Assembly (NCBI GenBank): GCA_023410155.1
Contig: JAEYQF010000282.1
Coordinates: forward strand, 1-7,660
Source of the DNA: Verrucomicrobiota bacterium
GTDB taxonomy: Bacteria; Verrucomicrobiota; Verrucomicrobiia; Opitutales; Opitutaceae
Length of the DNA: 7,660 nt
Reading direction: 5' to 3'
Of the stretch, positions 1-6,559 are shown one piece after another. The notes below the pieces were generated by a model. It ran no database searches. It worked only from the letters and a program-made list of their open reading frames with translations, and had not been told where the DNA came from. Positions within the stretch are counted from its first letter, which is position 1; each line of letters starts with the position of its first letter. Made by a program: the position numbers and the translations under genes.

Positions 1-1
1 C

Positions 2-2521
2 TTCGAGGGAGTTTTTTCTCAACTCAAACTTCCCGCCGATCTCGCCGTCGATGGCGTGGAACTCGAGGGCGAAGTGATTTTGCCGGGTCCAAATGGTGAG
101 ACGCCGGCCCGTGCGACAGTCTCGATCCGCGGCGGGGGTCTCGTCTCCGGTAGCGAAGGGAAGTTCGAGGTCCGGGTGACCGGCAGCGACGGAGATGGAC
201 AGACTCTCCAAGTCGAAGGATCGCTCGTCGCAGCGATGGACACGCCCCGCACGCTGCAGCGGCTCGCATTTACCTCGAAGTCCTCGGTCACCGGCGAAAA
301 GTTTCCGCAGGGCGTCCGTCTCGGGTTGGACGTGACGGCAACTCGCACCGACACGGGCGAAGATTACCAGCTCTCCGCCTCGAGCGACGGACGGCGACTC
401 GCCGAGCTGAAGGCCGCCTACACCCGTGACGGTCATCGCATCCGTGGGACCTGGGATGTGGATGCGAGTCGCGGCGATGTTGCGCCCTTCCTCCTCGGTC
501 AGCGGCTGCCGGAATTCGTCGCAAAAGGGGAGGGGAGTTTCCATACCGACGGCGCCTTCTCCGAGGTCCATGCGAGCGGTCGGCTCGATGCCACCGCGGA
601 GGGTCTTGAAGTCCTGAGCCCAGAGCTCTCGCCGCTCGGACGCGTGAGTGTTGTCGCCGATTTCGACGTTTTGCAGCACGGACTCGCAGTGCGGGTCGAG
701 CGTTTCAGCGGCGAGTTCCGCGGCGGCGCGCCAGTCGCGAGCGTGCGCGCGCTTCAGCCGTTCGAGTTGGTTACCAACACCGGAGAACTCCGCGTCGCTG
801 ATCCTTCGAAAGATCTGGTCGCGCTCTCGTTGCAGGGCTTGCCCGTGTCGTGGGCCGCGGTGCTGCTGGGAGATCTGCGTGCGACGGGAGCCGACGTCCG
901 CGGCGAGTTCGTGGCGAGTGCGCGCGATGGTGGACTGGCCTTCAGAACCGTTTCGCCGCTCGCCCTCGCAGGTCTCTCTCTCTCCGAAAAGGACGAGCCT
1001 CTGCTGAAGAATCTCGATGTCGCGCTGTCGCTTTCAGCCGACTACACGCCAGCCGGCTGGCAGGCCGAGTTGTCGGATCTTTCCGTCTCCACCGGCGGCA
1101 AGCTACTTTTGTCGATGCACGCCAAGGCTGGACAGCTCGCTGGCGCGCGCGAGCCGATCAAAGCCACCGGCGACTGGCGGGCCGACCTGCCGCTTGTCCT
1201 TCTCCAGCCGGTCGCCGCCTCGAGTGGCGCCAGTCTGCTGTCGGGTATCGCGAGCGGTGAATTCAGCGCGAGTCTCGATGGCATCAAGGCCCTGCAAGCA
1301 CGCGTCGGGTTGCGCGATCTGGCCGCACCGACGGGTGAGACGCTGCCGACGGTCGCTCTCGATTTGCGCGCTGACATCGGCGAGGACGGCAAGATCACGC
1401 TTCACGCGCCGATGATCGTGGAGCGCGAAGGCAAGAAGTCCGACCTCACCATCTCCGGCACGGTCCTCCCGGCGGGCAACAACATCACCGTCGACGCCCG
1501 TCTCACCAGCGAACAACTCCTCGTCGAGGATCTGCGGCTCTTTGCATCGGTGCTCGTTGGCGACGAGGCGGCACCTGCGCCGAAACCGGATGTGCGCGAT
1601 GCCGAGCCGTTCTGGACCGGCGTCGAGGGACAGGTCGCTCTCGCGATCAAGAAGGTCGTTTACGGCGGTGCATTCGAGGTGACTTCAGTGGAGGGCACGC
1701 TGCGCCTCGATAACAGTTCGATGAACTTCGAAGGCGTCCGCGCCGTGTTCGGCAAGGACAGCGATCTCCGCCTCGGCGGCGGCATGAAGTTCACGCCCAA
1801 GAACCGGCGACCCTATTCCTTTGCCACCGGCTTTCAGATCCAGAATTTCGATACGGGGCCGCTCTTCCGCGCGATCGATCCGGCAAAGCTTCCGACCGTC
1901 GACTCACGCGTCACCATCATCACCCGCGTCGCCAGCGAAGGTCGTAATCTCACCGACGTGGCTGAGCGCGCGCGCGGCGATGTGCTGGTGACCAGCCGCG
2001 GAGGAGTTTTTCGGGCGCTCGGGCTGCCCGGAAACTATCTTGACCGCGCCGAGTCGGCGGTCACCACGCTCGGCGGTCTCGTCAGTTCGTCCAACGCCGC
2101 CCGTGTGCAGTCGTTTCTGCACCTCAGTCGCGCCCTCGCCGACATCAAATTCGATCAGCTCAACGTCTCCGCCACGCGCGACAAGAGGCACAATCTCCAG
2201 CTCAACGAGTTCACCCTCATCTCGCCCGAAGTCCGCCTCACCGGCTCGGGCTCGATCCAGCATTTGCCCGGCAAGTCATTCCTCGAGCAACCGCTCGACA
2301 TGACGCTCAACCTCGGCACCCGCGGCCAGATTGGCGACTGGTTGAAGCAACTCAACGTGCTCGATCAGAAGCAGCAAGACAGCCTCGGTTACACCAGCAT
2401 CAAGACGCCAGTGCGGCTCGCTGGCACGCTAGAGCGACCGGATGTCACCGAGTTCGCCAAAGGTCTTGCCGAAGCCGCTCTGGAAAAGAGCGGCCTGTTC
2501 AACGGGCTGCTCGGCAAATAA
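2..2521 (+). CDS. AsmA-like envelope protein, C-terminal part (5' end outside window)
   Basis: The frame is open from the first complete codon of the window to the TAA at 2519-2521, giving 839 visible residues. The codons before the GTG at 56 read as the same kind of sequence (FEGVFSQLKLPADLAVDG), so that GTG is internal and the real start lies upstream. The protein is a long series of short beta-rich segments of the type SxxGxLxL, with no catalytic motif. The last third (for example LRLGGGMKFTP, then RGGVFRALG, then LTGSGSIQHLPG, and a final stretch ending in RLAGTLERPDVTEF) is typical of AsmA-like C-terminal regions. By family knowledge, such proteins are anchored in the inner membrane, extend through the periplasm and are linked to outer-membrane biogenesis or lipid transfer. 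The N-terminal membrane anchor is not visible here. It is separated from the next gene by about 200 bases, so it is probably a separate transcription unit. The AsmA-like assignment is fairly sure; the specific role is unknown. Confidence 0.8.
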   Translation, partial: FEGVFSQLKLPADLAVDGVELEGEVILPGPNGETPARATVSIRGGGLVSGSEGKFEVRVTGSDGDGQTLQVEGSLVAAMDTPRTLQRLAFTSKSSVTGEKFPQGVRLGLDVTATRTDTGEDYQLSASSDGRRLAELKAAYTRDGHRIRGTWDVDASRGDVAPFLLGQRLPEFVAKGEGSFHTDGAFSEVHASGRLDATAEGLEVLSPELSPLGRVSVVADFDVLQHGLAVRVERFSGEFRGGAPVASVRALQPFELVTNTGELRVADPSKDLVALSLQGLPVSWAAVLLGDLRATGADVRGEFVASARDGGLAFRTVSPLALAGLSLSEKDEPLLKNLDVALSLSADYTPAGWQAELSDLSVSTGGKLLLSMHAKAGQLAGAREPIKATGDWRADLPLVLLQPVAASSGASLLSGIASGEFSASLDGIKALQARVGLRDLAAPTGETLPTVALDLRADIGEDGKITLHAPMIVEREGKKSDLTISGTVLPAGNNITVDARLTSEQLLVEDLRLFASVLVGDEAAPAPKPDVRDAEPFWTGVEGQVALAIKKVVYGGAFEVTSVEGTLRLDNSSMNFEGVRAVFGKDSDLRLGGGMKFTPKNRRPYSFATGFQIQNFDTGPLFRAIDPAKLPTVDSRVTIITRVASEGRNLTDVAERARGDVLVTSRGGVFRALGLPGNYLDRAESAVTTLGGLVSSSNAARVQSFLHLSRALADIKFDQLNVSATRDKRHNLQLNEFTLISPEVRLTGSGSIQHLPGKSFLEQPLDMTLNLGTRGQIGDWLKQLNVLDQKQQDSLGYTSIKTPVRLAGTLERPDVTEFAKGLAEAALEKSGLFNGLLGK

Positions 2522-2552
2522 CGCAGAGGCTCCGGTCGATCTCTGCTCGGAG

Positions 2553-2662
2553 CGACTCGGTGCGGACAAGGTCCCGACCCGGTCCGGCTTCAGGCGCGAC
2601 CCGGTTCGGATGTTGGCTCGAGTCGAGCCGCAAGGAGGCGCGAGTCGCGATGCGATCGCACT
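2553..2662. repeat. Degenerate tandem repeat, 22-bp period
   Basis: Five consecutive 22-base units begin at 2553, 2575, 2597, 2619 and 2641. The first three share the 13-base core CGACYCGGTNCGG at exactly 22-base spacing; units 2 and 3 differ at one core position. Unit 4 starts CGAGTCG and ends AGGCG, as unit 2 does. Unit 5 keeps only CGAGTCG. The pattern lies wholly in the gap between the AsmA-like gene and potC. It could be a decayed minisatellite, part of a dispersed intergenic repeat, or an array of protein-binding sites two helical turns apart. The periodicity is seen directly; the role is not known. Confidence 0.6.
2615..2629. repeat. Short inverted repeat GGCTC-GAGTC-GAGCC
   Basis: GGCTCGAGTCGAGCC is an inverted repeat: seven-base arms around one central base, or a five-base-pair stem with a five-base loop if folded as RNA. 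It spans the junction of units 3 and 4 of the 22-bp tandem repeat. No T run follows it, so it is not an intrinsic terminator on its own. A separate perfect 10-bp palindrome, TGCGATCGCA, lies at 2651-2660 in unit 5. Either could be an operator, or simply a by-product of GC-rich repeated sequence. Confidence 0.35.
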
Positions 2663-2675
2663 GGCACGCGGGCTG

Positions 2676-2724
2676 CGGTCTTGCGCGGAGGCGTTCACCT
2701 GTCTCACGCTGCGACCGTTTTTTT
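2676..2724 (+). terminator. Putative intrinsic terminator or attenuator just before potC
   Basis: CGGTC at 2676-2680 pairs with GACCG at 2713-2717. After a two-base TT bulge the stem continues with GC (2683-2684) against GC (2711-2712). An inner stem pairs GCGT (2691-2694) with ACGC (2706-2709). Seven T residues follow directly at 2718-2724. This is the layout of a Rho-independent terminator, although the stem is bulged and the inner loop is large. It would end the transcript of the AsmA-like gene. Because the T run stops four bases before the ATG at 2729, it could instead control readthrough into the transporter operon. The pairing is seen; the function is inferred. Confidence 0.4.
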
Positions 2725-2728
2725 CGCC

Positions 2729-3544
2729 ATGACCTCACCGAAACTCCCGCGTCTCCCGCGTCCTTCCGGACTGGCGGTCATGCGCTGGGGATTCTCGGCG
2801 TGGACGCTCCTGGTCTTCGTCTTCCTCTACGTGCCCATCGCGGTGCTGGTGGCGTATTCGTTCAACGAGTCTCGACTGAACATCGTTTGGACCGGCTTCA
2901 CCTGGAAATGGTATGACCAGCTCTGGTCGAATACACCGTTGATGCGCGCGCTGCAGAACAGCCTCGTGATCGCGGGCATCACGACCGCCGCATCGGTGGT
3001 GATGGGCACAGCGAGCGCGTGGCTGTTGCACCGATACCGATTTCGCGGCGCGCGGATTCTGCAGACGTTGATCGGCGTGCCGATGATGATGCCGGAAATC
3101 ATCATGGGCATAAGCCTCCTGGTGTTCTTCGCTTCGATCTCGATGAAGCTCGGCTTCACGACGGTCATCATCGCGCACATCACGTTTTGTTTTCCGTTCG
3201 TGATGGTCGCGGTGCAGGCGAGGCTGGCGGGGCTCGATCCCGCGCTCGAGGAAGCCGCGCTCGATCTGGGCGCGACGCCGCTGCAGGCGTTCCGTCTCGT
3301 GATCGTGCCGTGCCTGCGACCGGCGATCGTGGCAGGCGGGCTGATGGCGTTCACGCTTTCGATGGATGAGGTGATCGTGACCTACTTCACCGCGAGCCCG
3401 GGCTCGACGACGCTGCCGCTGCGCGTCTTCGGCATGGCCAAGGTCGGACTCAATCCCATGCTCAACGCGCTCTCCGCCGTGTTCATCGTGGCGACCATCG
3501 CTTTCGTCTTGTTCTCCGATTACCTGAAGAAACTCAGTCGTTGA
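2729..3544 (+). CDS. potC: Polyamine-type ABC transporter permease, PotC-like
   Basis: One of the two inner-membrane permease subunits of a spermidine/putrescine importer. From the ATG at 2729 it has 271 residues, close to the roughly 264 of E. coli PotC. About six membrane segments are visible (near residues 22-44, 75-98, 111-136, 143-165, 198-220, 246-264). The cytoplasmic EAA loop that docks on the ATPase is at about 174-200, with EEAALDLGATPLQAF and then IVPCLRPA. Stretches such as FLYVPIAVLV, AHITFCFPFVMV and FTLSMDEVIVTYF closely match remembered PotC sequence. The frame is open further upstream to a TTG at 2681, but that region overlaps the putative terminator stem. A second ATG at 2780 would give 254 residues and would still include the first membrane segment. 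No convincing ribosome binding site precedes 2729, so the start is uncertain. The TGA at 3542-3544 lies within a few bases of the potD start, pointing to one operon. Confidence 0.9.
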   Translation: MTSPKLPRLPRPSGLAVMRWGFSAWTLLVFVFLYVPIAVLVAYSFNESRLNIVWTGFTWKWYDQLWSNTPLMRALQNSLVIAGITTAASVVMGTASAWLLHRYRFRGARILQTLIGVPMMMPEIIMGISLLVFFASISMKLGFTTVIIAHITFCFPFVMVAVQARLAGLDPALEEAALDLGATPLQAFRLVIVPCLRPAIVAGGLMAFTLSMDEVIVTYFTASPGSTTLPLRVFGMAKVGLNPMLNALSAVFIVATIAFVLFSDYLKKLSR

Positions 3545-3549
3545 AACCC

Positions 3550-4584
3550 ATGAAACGTCTACGTCCCCTCCTGCTCACGGTGCTCGCCGCCGTCTTTGTG
3601 TCCGTCGCCTCTGCGGCGAAGAAGAAGAGCGAACTCAATCTCTTCGCCTGGTCCGAATATGTTCCGCAATCGGTGATCGACGGTTTCACTGAGGAGACCG
3701 GGATCAAGGTCAATTATGAGACCTATGCTTCGGGTGAGGAGATGCTCGCCAAGCTGCTCGCCGGCGAGGGCGCCTACGACCTGATCCAGCCGCCGGACTA
3801 CATCGCCGAGTCGCTCATCAAGAACAAGCTGCTCCGCCCGCTCGACGCGAAGAAGCTGCCGAACCTCAAGAATATCGCGCCCGAGTTTCTGCGCATGGCG
3901 CACGATCCCGAGCAGAAGTTCACGGTGCCATTCATGATTGGCACCGTCGGCATCGTGGTGAACACGGACGTAGTGAAAGAACCAATACGCGGCTACGCGG
4001 ACCTGTTTCAGGCCAAATACAAGGACCGCATCGTGGTGGTGAACGACAACCGCGAGATCGTGAGCTGGGCGCTCGTCACCCTCGGCCTGGACCAGAACGA
4101 CATCTCGGCGGCCAATCTGGCGAAAGCCCGCCCGCTCATCGCCGAGTGGGTGAAGTTGATCAAGGTTTACGACTCCGACAGCCCCAAGACCGCACTGCTC
4201 GGCGGCGATGTGGACCTCGGTGTGGTTTGGAGCGGGGAGGCCGCGCGCCTGTGGGAGGAGGACAAGAAATTTGCCTATATCCTGCCAGCGGAAGGTGCGC
4301 ACCCGTTCGTGGATGTGATGGCGATTCCGGCCAAGGCGCCGCACGTGGATGCCGCACACGCGTTCCTCGACTACATCCTGCGGCCGGAAGTCAGCAAACT
4401 GATCTCCGATGAGTTTCCCTACACCAATCCCAACCAGGCCGCGCGTGAGCTCCTCTCCGAGGACCAGCTCGCGAATCCCGCGAGTTACCCGGAGGAGATG
4501 GATTATACGCACACGTTCCGCGACATCGGCAAAGGCGCCGCGGCGATCGATCAGTTGATGACTGATCTGAAGAGCGCTCAGTGA
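3550..4584 (+). CDS. potD: Polyamine-type periplasmic substrate-binding protein, PotD/PotF-like
   Basis: Captures the polyamine in the periplasm and delivers it to the PotB/PotC channel. The ATG at 3550 gives 344 residues (E. coli PotD has 348). An in-frame TTG at 3541 would overlap the potC stop and add three residues. The N-terminus is a clean signal peptide: basic MKRLR, a hydrophobic core, and a likely signal peptidase I site after ASA near residue 22. There is no lipobox cysteine, so it should be soluble. Aligned from memory with PotD, polyamine-contacting positions are kept at W34, Y37 (AWSEYVP), Y84, D166, E169 (NDNRE), W227 (VVWSGEA) and D255 (FVDVMAIP). The position corresponding to PotD Ser83 is proline (P82), the Trp two residues before the Asp is Phe253, and the C-terminal Gln appears replaced. 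The family is clear, but the preferred ligand (spermidine, putrescine or another cation) cannot be told. The stop overlaps the potB start. Confidence 0.9.
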   Translation: MKRLRPLLLTVLAAVFVSVASAAKKKSELNLFAWSEYVPQSVIDGFTEETGIKVNYETYASGEEMLAKLLAGEGAYDLIQPPDYIAESLIKNKLLRPLDAKKLPNLKNIAPEFLRMAHDPEQKFTVPFMIGTVGIVVNTDVVKEPIRGYADLFQAKYKDRIVVVNDNREIVSWALVTLGLDQNDISAANLAKARPLIAEWVKLIKVYDSDSPKTALLGGDVDLGVVWSGEAARLWEEDKKFAYILPAEGAHPFVDVMAIPAKAPHVDAAHAFLDYILRPEVSKLISDEFPYTNPNQAARELLSEDQLANPASYPEEMDYTHTFRDIGKGAAAIDQLMTDLKSAQ

Positions 4585-5465
4585 GCGGAATCGAGCTGTC
4601 ACTCCTTCCAGGGGAGCGCCGTCCCGGCTGGGTGGGCTGGGCGCTCCTGACGCCGCTGATCCTGTGGATGGCGGCGTTTGTGGTCGTGCCGACCGCGATC
4701 CTGGCGGTTTACAGTTTCTGCCAGCGCGATGAACTCGGGCGGGTGGTCTTCGAGTTTTCCCTCGAGAGCTACGCCCGGGTCTTCAGCCCGACATATCTGG
4801 GGATCTTCGCGCGATCCATCGGCTACGCCGCGCTGACGACGCTGTTCTGCATCGTGATCGGGTTTCCGGCTGCATGGTGTATCGCGCGCGCCTCCGAGCG
4901 CTGGCGGTCGCGTTTGGTCGTGTTGCTCATGATTCCATTCTGGACGAGTTTTCTCATCCGCACGTATGCGTGGATCGCGATTCTGAAAGGCGAGGGGTTG
5001 TTGAGCGGACTGCTCAAGTATCTCGGGTTGATCAGCTCGCCGCTCGAGATCCTCTACACGCCGGGCGCGGTCGTGCTCGGTCTCGTTTACGCGTATCTGC
5101 CGTTCATGATCCTGCCGATCTACAGCAGCGCCGAGAAGCTCGACGGCGCGTTGATCGAAGCCGCGCACGATCTGGGCTGCGGTCCGCTCCGGGTGTTTTC
5201 GCATGTCATCCTGCCGCTGGTGAAACCAGGACTCTACGCGGGCGTGCTGATGGTGTTCGTGCCGGCGATCGGCATGTTTGCGATCACCGATCTCATGGGC
5301 GGCGCGCGCGTGCCCATGATCGGTAACGTGATCCAGAATCAGTTTTTCCAAGCCCGGGACTGGCCGTTTGGCGCAGCCCTCGGGTGTGTATTCACCCTGC
5401 TGTTCGTCTTGGCATATGCGCTGTGGCAACGTCGCGCGCAACCGATTCGGGAGGTCCGCTCATGA
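4581..5465 (+). CDS. potB: Polyamine-type ABC transporter permease, PotB-like
   Basis: Second inner-membrane permease, pairing with the PotC-like subunit. It has 294 residues from the GTG at 4581, which overlaps the potD stop in the four bases GTGA, a pattern typical of translational coupling. E. coli PotB is slightly shorter; the extra length is mainly at the N-terminus before the first membrane segment (about residues 20-45). Further membrane segments lie near 76-104, 111-135, 162-182, 218-240 and 266-283. The EAA loop is at 191-217, with EAAHDLGCGPLRVF followed by ILPLVKPG. Signature stretches shared with PotB include PFWTSFLIRTYAW, LPFMILPIYSSAEKLD, DLMGGARVPMIGNVI and RDWPFGAA. These distinguish it from the PotC type, which carries SMDEV at the corresponding place. 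Its TGA overlaps the potA ATG. Confidence 0.92.
   Translation: MSGIELSLLPGERRPGWVGWALLTPLILWMAAFVVVPTAILAVYSFCQRDELGRVVFEFSLESYARVFSPTYLGIFARSIGYAALTTLFCIVIGFPAAWCIARASERWRSRLVVLLMIPFWTSFLIRTYAWIAILKGEGLLSGLLKYLGLISSPLEILYTPGAVVLGLVYAYLPFMILPIYSSAEKLDGALIEAAHDLGCGPLRVFSHVILPLVKPGLYAGVLMVFVPAIGMFAITDLMGGARVPMIGNVIQNQFFQARDWPFGAALGCVFTLLFVLAYALWQRRAQPIREVRS
5449..5455 (+). promoter_or_regulatory. Ribosome binding site of potA
   Basis: GGGAGGT lies six bases before the ATG at 5462, inside the end of the PotB-like coding sequence. It is the clearest Shine-Dalgarno sequence in the window. It decides the potA start against the longer open frame that reaches back to an ATG at 5384. The other genes of the cluster have weak or no such site, so potA may be translated more strongly than its neighbours. 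Confidence 0.75.
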
Positions 5466-6547
5466 TGAAGGCGATGGTCGAGTTGAAGGAAGTCACGAAG
5501 CGTTTCGGCAACTTCACGGCCGTGGACGCGGTGTCGCTGACGATTCGCACCGGAGAGTTCCTCACGTTGCTCGGACCGTCCGGTTGCGGAAAGACGACGC
5601 TGCTGCGCCTGATCGCTGGCTTCGAGACGCCGGACGAAGGTGTCGTCATGCTCGACGGCGCGGATGTTTCCCGGCACCCGCCCTACAAGCGGAATGTGAA
5701 CCAGGTGTTTCAAAGCTACGCACTTTTCCCCCACCTCAGCGTGCGGGAGAACGTCGCTTTCGGTCTGCGGATGCAAAAACGACCACGGGCTGAGATCGAT
5801 GCGCGCGTCACCGAGGCGCTGGCGCTGGTCTCGCTGCAGGGTCTCGAGGAGCGCCGTCCGCACCAGCTCTCAGGTGGGCAGCGCCAACGCGTGGCGCTGG
5901 CCCGCGCGCTCGCGCCGCGACCGTCGGTGTTGTTGCTCGACGAACCTCTCTCCGCGCTGGATGCGAAGCTGCGCCACGCGATGCAACTGGAGCTGAAGCG
6001 CCTGCAGCGCCAGCTCGGCGTGACGTTTGTCTTTGTGACGCACGATCAGGAGGAGGCGCTCACGATGAGCGACCGCATCGCAATCGTGAATCACGGCCGC
6101 GTCGAGCAGATCGGCGGCGCCGACGAGATTTACCATCGGCCGGCCACGCGGTTCGTGGCAGACTTCGTCGGGCAGGCGAATTTGCTGGAAGCGGAGCTCG
6201 TGGAGACACGCGGCGCGTGGACGAAGCTTCGTCTGCAGGGAGGACTCGAGGTGTCGCTCCCCGCGGGAGCATGGCCGGTGAATGCCACCAAAGCCCTCGT
6301 GTCGATTCGTCCGGAGAAAGTGCACGTGTCCAAGGCTCCGATCGCCGCCGCAAACGTGTTCCAGGCCACCGTCACTGACGAAGTGTTCAAGGGCGCGATG
6401 GATCATCTCTCGCTCGAGACCGCGATCGGCACGCGTTTCTCGGCGATCGTTGCCAACGAGAGCGCCCTGCAGGAGGCGATCCATGCGGGCGACCGCGTTT
6501 ATTGCGGGCTGCACACGGATGACCTTGTCGTCGTGCGCCTCGGCTGA
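5462..6547 (+). CDS. potA: Polyamine-type ABC transporter ATP-binding protein, PotA-like
   Basis: Cytoplasmic ATPase that powers the importer by docking on the EAA loops of PotB and PotC. It has 361 residues from the ATG at 5462, which shares ATGA with the potB stop and has a strong ribosome binding site. All nucleotide-binding motifs are intact: Walker A GPSGCGKTT at 38-46, Q-loop at Q84 (VFQSYALFPH), signature LSGGQRQRVALARAL at 136-150, Walker B VLLLDEP at 156-162, D-loop SALD at 164-167 and switch histidine H194 (VTHDQEEA). A C-terminal part from about 235 on, including LVSIRPEKVHV near 280, fits the TOBE-type regulatory domain of the MalK/PotA class. Length and motifs match PotA (378 residues in E. 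coli). The neighbouring PotB, PotC and PotD homologues make polyamine transport the best assignment among the closely related iron, sulfate and sugar importers. Confidence 0.93.
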   Translation: MMKAMVELKEVTKRFGNFTAVDAVSLTIRTGEFLTLLGPSGCGKTTLLRLIAGFETPDEGVVMLDGADVSRHPPYKRNVNQVFQSYALFPHLSVRENVAFGLRMQKRPRAEIDARVTEALALVSLQGLEERRPHQLSGGQRQRVALARALAPRPSVLLLDEPLSALDAKLRHAMQLELKRLQRQLGVTFVFVTHDQEEALTMSDRIAIVNHGRVEQIGGADEIYHRPATRFVADFVGQANLLEAELVETRGAWTKLRLQGGLEVSLPAGAWPVNATKALVSIRPEKVHVSKAPIAAANVFQATVTDEVFKGAMDHLSLETAIGTRFSAIVANESALQEAIHAGDRVYCGLHTDDLVVVRLG

Positions 6548-6559
6548 CATGGTGCGGAC

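Noticed and set aside
56..58. GTG at 56 as the true start of the AsmA-like gene
   Set aside because: The same frame stays open and reads as natural protein back to the window edge, and the protein would lack its membrane anchor, so the gene starts upstream of the window.
2553..2662. CRISPR array interpretation of the 22-bp periodic sequence
   Set aside because: The period is far too short for repeat plus spacer, the units are degenerate and there are no unique spacers of regular length.
2681..2728. TTG start at 2681 for potC
   Set aside because: The extra 16 residues lie inside the putative terminator stem and T run and do not resemble PotC. The ATG at 2729 or 2780 is preferred.
2442..2732. 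Plus-strand open frame of 96 codons through the gap between the AsmA-like gene and potC
   Set aside because: It starts inside the AsmA-like gene in another frame, has no ribosome binding site, and runs through the tandem repeat and T run. No protein family is recognisable.
3559..4602. Long minus-strand open frame covering nearly all of potD (347 codons)
   Set aside because: It is the antisense shadow of a clearly recognisable PotD-like gene in high-GC sequence. Its translation is rich in Arg, His, Gly and Glu with no domain.
4599..5441. Minus-strand open frame of 280 codons opposite potB
   Set aside because: Antisense to a gene with clear PotB signatures; the translation is Arg, His, Gln and Glu rich and has no motif.
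5384..5461. Longer potA start at the ATG at 5384
   Set aside because: It would add 26 residues that overlap PotB and fit no PotA family N-terminus, while the ATG at 5462 has a strong ribosome binding site six bases upstream.
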